The notes under the pieces were generated by a model. The model made no database searches. It was not told the DNA's origin and was given only the letters and a program-made list of their open reading frames with translations. Made by a program: the position numbers and the translations under genes. Below, one piece after another: positions 61,959 to 64,000 of a stretch of 64,000 nucleotides of DNA; position 1 is the stretch's first letter; every line of letters starts with the position of its first letter. Where the stretch lies: assembly GCA_001507425.1 (NCBI GenBank), contig LMAJ01000003.1:372001-436000 (forward strand). Reading direction: 5' to 3'. The DNA is from Flavobacteriaceae bacterium CRH. GTDB taxonomy: Bacteria; Bacteroidota; Bacteroidia; Flavobacteriales; Flavobacteriaceae.

Positions 61959-63281
61959 TTAGTTTTGAGCTTTTTTTGAAGGAATATAATCTAAAATTAA
62001 ACGCTGGTTAGGGTTTAAATACTTTTTGGCAACCTCTCTAATCTCTTCTCTTGTAATAGAATGATAAAGGTCGATTTCGGTATTAATAAGATTTACGTCT
62101 CCATAAAGTAAATAATAAGAAGCTAAATTTTCAGCAATTCCTTCAACACTGGCATTGGCGTTGACGAAATTATTGTCGAATTTATTTTGCAATTTTTCAT
62201 AGTCTTTTTCAGAAATCAAATCGGTTTGTATTTTTACAATTTCCTCGTCCATTTCTTTTAAGATGTCTGCAGTGGTGTAAGTTCCCATTGGTAAACCGTA
62301 CAAAATATACATTCCGTAATCTTCCTGACTAAAACCTACAGCACCAATTTGAAGCGCCATTTTTTTATCGTCGACTATTTTTTTGTATAGTTTTGAGCTT
62401 TTTCCGTCACTTAAATAAGAAGAAATCAAGTCTAAAACTCTCGCATCTCTCGTTTTCATTGAAGGAGTCCTGTACGAAGCCACAATCATCGGAATCTGAA
62501 TATTCGGATCTTCGTAAGTTGCTTTAATAGTTTGTGTAATTGGTTCTTCTGTAAAAGTTTGTTTTTTTACGACTTCACCTTTCGGGATTGAACCAAAATA
62601 TTTCTGAATCCATTCTTTTGTTTTCGATTTCTCAAAATCACCGGCAACGACTAAAACAGCATTGTTTGGTGTGTAGAATTTTTTATTAAAAGCCTGAAAT
62701 TCTTCTAGGGTTGCGGCATCCAGATCTTTCATCGAACCAATTGTAGTCCAGCGATAAGGATGGTTTTTAAACATGTTTTTCTTAACCTCAGGAAGAATGT
62801 TTCCGTAAGGCTGATTGTCATAACGCGTTCTTTTTTCTTCTTTTACAACTTCATTTTGGGTTTCAACTCCAATTTTATTAATAATTGGGTGCATCAATCG
62901 CTCAGACTCCATCCATAAACCCAATTCAAGGCTGTTTGAAGGGAAAACTTCATAGTAATACGTTCTGTCGTCAGATGTATTAGCGTTGTTTACTCCGCCA
63001 TTGGCCGTAACGATTTTCATCCATTCGCCACGTTTTATATTTTGAGTTCCCTCAAATAATAAATGTTCAAAAAAGTGTGCGAAACCTGTTCTGTCCGGAC
63101 GTTCGTCTTTTGAGCCAACATGATACATTACTGAGGTTATGACAACCGGCGCAGAAGTATCATTGTGCAAAATAACATGCATTCCGTTGTCTAAATTGTA
63201 TTCTTCAAAAGCTACTTTTTGAGCATGAGCTACTCCGCCAAGCATTAATGCAGCACTTAACATCATTATTGAGTTTTTCAT
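61959..63281 (-). CDS. M16 family zinc metallopeptidase, catalytic subunit
   Basis: 440 residues with signal peptide (MKNSIMMLSAALMLGGVAHAQ). The inverted zinc motif H69-F-F-E72-H73 (GFAHFFEHLLFEGT) and a third-ligand glutamate at E148/E149 (NEVVKEEKRTRYDNQPYG) are present. It forms the active half of a two-subunit processing-type peptidase in the periplasm, degrading peptides or small proteins. Substrate unknown. First gene of a two-gene operon. Confidence 0.92.
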   Translation of the reverse strand: MKNSIMMLSAALMLGGVAHAQKVAFEEYNLDNGMHVILHNDTSAPVVITSVMYHVGSKDERPDRTGFAHFFEHLLFEGTQNIKRGEWMKIVTANGGVNNANTSDDRTYYYEVFPSNSLELGLWMESERLMHPIINKIGVETQNEVVKEEKRTRYDNQPYGNILPEVKKNMFKNHPYRWTTIGSMKDLDAATLEEFQAFNKKFYTPNNAVLVVAGDFEKSKTKEWIQKYFGSIPKGEVVKKQTFTEEPITQTIKATYEDPNIQIPMIVASYRTPSMKTRDARVLDLISSYLSDGKSSKLYKKIVDDKKMALQIGAVGFSQEDYGMYILYGLPMGTYTTADILKEMDEEIVKIQTDLISEKDYEKLQNKFDNNFVNANASVEGIAENLASYYLLYGDVNLINTEIDLYHSITREEIREVAKKYLNPNQRLILDYIPSKKAQN

Positions 63282-63496
63282 AAAGATTAATAATTTTTGT
63301 TACCTATATAAGTAATAGGTAGCCAAGAGTTGATTATAGTTACATCAAAAATACCTTTTTTTAATCATGATTTAAAGATTCGCATTTGTTTTGATAATAT
63401 TTTAACAATCTTTTACATTTAAATGATTTGAAGAAAGAAGTAAAATACCTTGAAAAACAGACTTTAAACAGAATAAAATATTTTTAGAATAAGAGA

Positions 63497-63526
63497 TTGC
63501 ACAGTAAATTTTTAATTGTATATTTG
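63497..63526 (+). promoter_or_regulatory. Promoter of rplU
   Basis: TTG (63497-63499), a 19-bp spacer and TATATTTG (63519-63526) match the Bacteroidota consensus exactly, 30 bases before the rplU start. Confidence 0.8.
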
Positions 63527-63556
63527 CAACCTTAAAAATCAATAAATCAATTTGGT

Positions 63557-64000
63557 ATGTATGCAATCGTAGAGATAGCAGGGCAACAATTCAAAGTAAG
63601 CAAAGACTTAAAGGTTTATGTTCACCGTTTGGCTAATGAAGAAGGTTCAAAAATTTCTTTTGACAAAGTTCTTTTATTAGACGATAACGGAAGCATTACT
63701 TTAGGCGCCCCAGCTATAGAAGGTGCTTCAGTAGAAGCTAAAGTGTTACAACACTTAAAAGGAGATAAAGTTATCGTTTTCAAAAAGAAAAGAAGAAAAG
63801 GATACAAAAAGAGAAATGGTCACAGACAATATCTTACTCAAATTGTAATTGAAGGTATTACTGCAGCAGGCGGAACTAAAAAAGCAGCAGCTAAAAAAGC
63901 GGTTGTAGCAGAAGATGCTCCGGCAGCTGAAGTTGAAGCAGCTCCAAAAGCAAAAAAAGCAGCAGCTCCAAAAGCAAAAAAAGAAGCTACTAAAGAATAA
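63557..64000 (+). CDS. rplU: 50S ribosomal protein L21 with Ala/Lys-rich C-terminal tail
   Basis: 147 residues. The first about 103 are ordinary L21: MYAIVEIAGQQFKV at the start and VIVFKKKRRKGYKKRNGHRQ, the rRNA-binding signature, at about 75-95. The remaining about 40 residues form a disordered Ala/Lys/Glu tail (KKAAAKKAVVAEDAPAAEVE, then PKAKK repeats). Similar tails occur on L21 in other Bacteroidota. The stop codon occupies the last three bases of the window; rpmA would be expected next. Confidence 0.95.
   Translation: MYAIVEIAGQQFKVSKDLKVYVHRLANEEGSKISFDKVLLLDDNGSITLGAPAIEGASVEAKVLQHLKGDKVIVFKKKRRKGYKKRNGHRQYLTQIVIEGITAAGGTKKAAAKKAVVAEDAPAAEVEAAPKAKKAAAPKAKKEATKE

Overview
The window is a stretch of core chromosome from a member of the Flavobacteriaceae (Bacteroidota), most likely Flavobacterium. 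The DNA is AT-rich. Several genes are preceded by the Bacteroidota promoter form TTG-N17-23-TAnnTTTG. Gliding and type IX secretion markers are present (gldA, gldE, gldD and a large surface protein with a type-B T9SS C-terminal domain), and the order mutY-ssb-gldE-gldD is typical of flavobacteria. I see no prophage, CRISPR array, complete insertion sequence, tRNA or rRNA.

Positions 1-22700 form a contiguous sulfur and methionine region. A SAM-I riboswitch leads into metX, an aspartokinase-homoserine dehydrogenase fusion, an OsmC-like gene and a MetZ-type sulfhydrylase. After an RDD membrane protein and an Rrf2 regulator comes a sulfate assimilation operon: TauE/SafE permease, APS reductase (cysH), ATP sulfurylase (cysD, cysN), siroheme sulfite reductase with a C-terminal extension, the siroheme genes (cobA and a Met8/CysG-N type gene) and a ferredoxin-NADP reductase. 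A second SAM-I riboswitch precedes a MetH split into two proteins, followed by metF. Together these genes take sulfate to sulfide, sulfide plus O-acetylhomoserine to homocysteine, and homocysteine to methionine.

Positions 22800-35000 hold mixed genes: a methyltransferase, a dicarboxylate/amino-acid symporter, the T9SS cargo protein, a PLP decarboxylase, gldA, two tandem outer-membrane barrel paralogs, an XRE regulator, an unexplained 21-bp repeat array, and dgt. Positions 34400-41000, on the minus strand, hold a DUF3078 protein, dxs and a four-gene array of paralogs. Each paralog has a four-cysteine N-terminal domain, one membrane segment and a TonB-like C-terminal domain. Positions 41000-51000 hold a Fic protein with three operator-like sites, tadA, and the alpha-2-macroglobulin/PBP1C pair. 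Positions 51000-64000 hold RNase G, a 30-residue basic protein missed by usual gene calling, HU, mutY, ssb, gldE, gldD, a metal-binding lipoprotein, an EamA transporter, a structured leader or leader peptide with a small unknown protein, two M16 peptidase subunits and rplU.

The intergenic spaces are rich in palindromic repeats, among them a 98-bp MITE-like element, a 27-bp palindrome, composite hairpin elements and two flavobacterial structured elements. Nothing in the window is a clear new defence or mobile system. The best candidates for undescribed biology are the Cys4-TM-TonB paralog array (37342-40863), the 21-bp repeat array (32686-32797), the structured leader at 59432-59560 and the operator cluster in front of the Fic gene.
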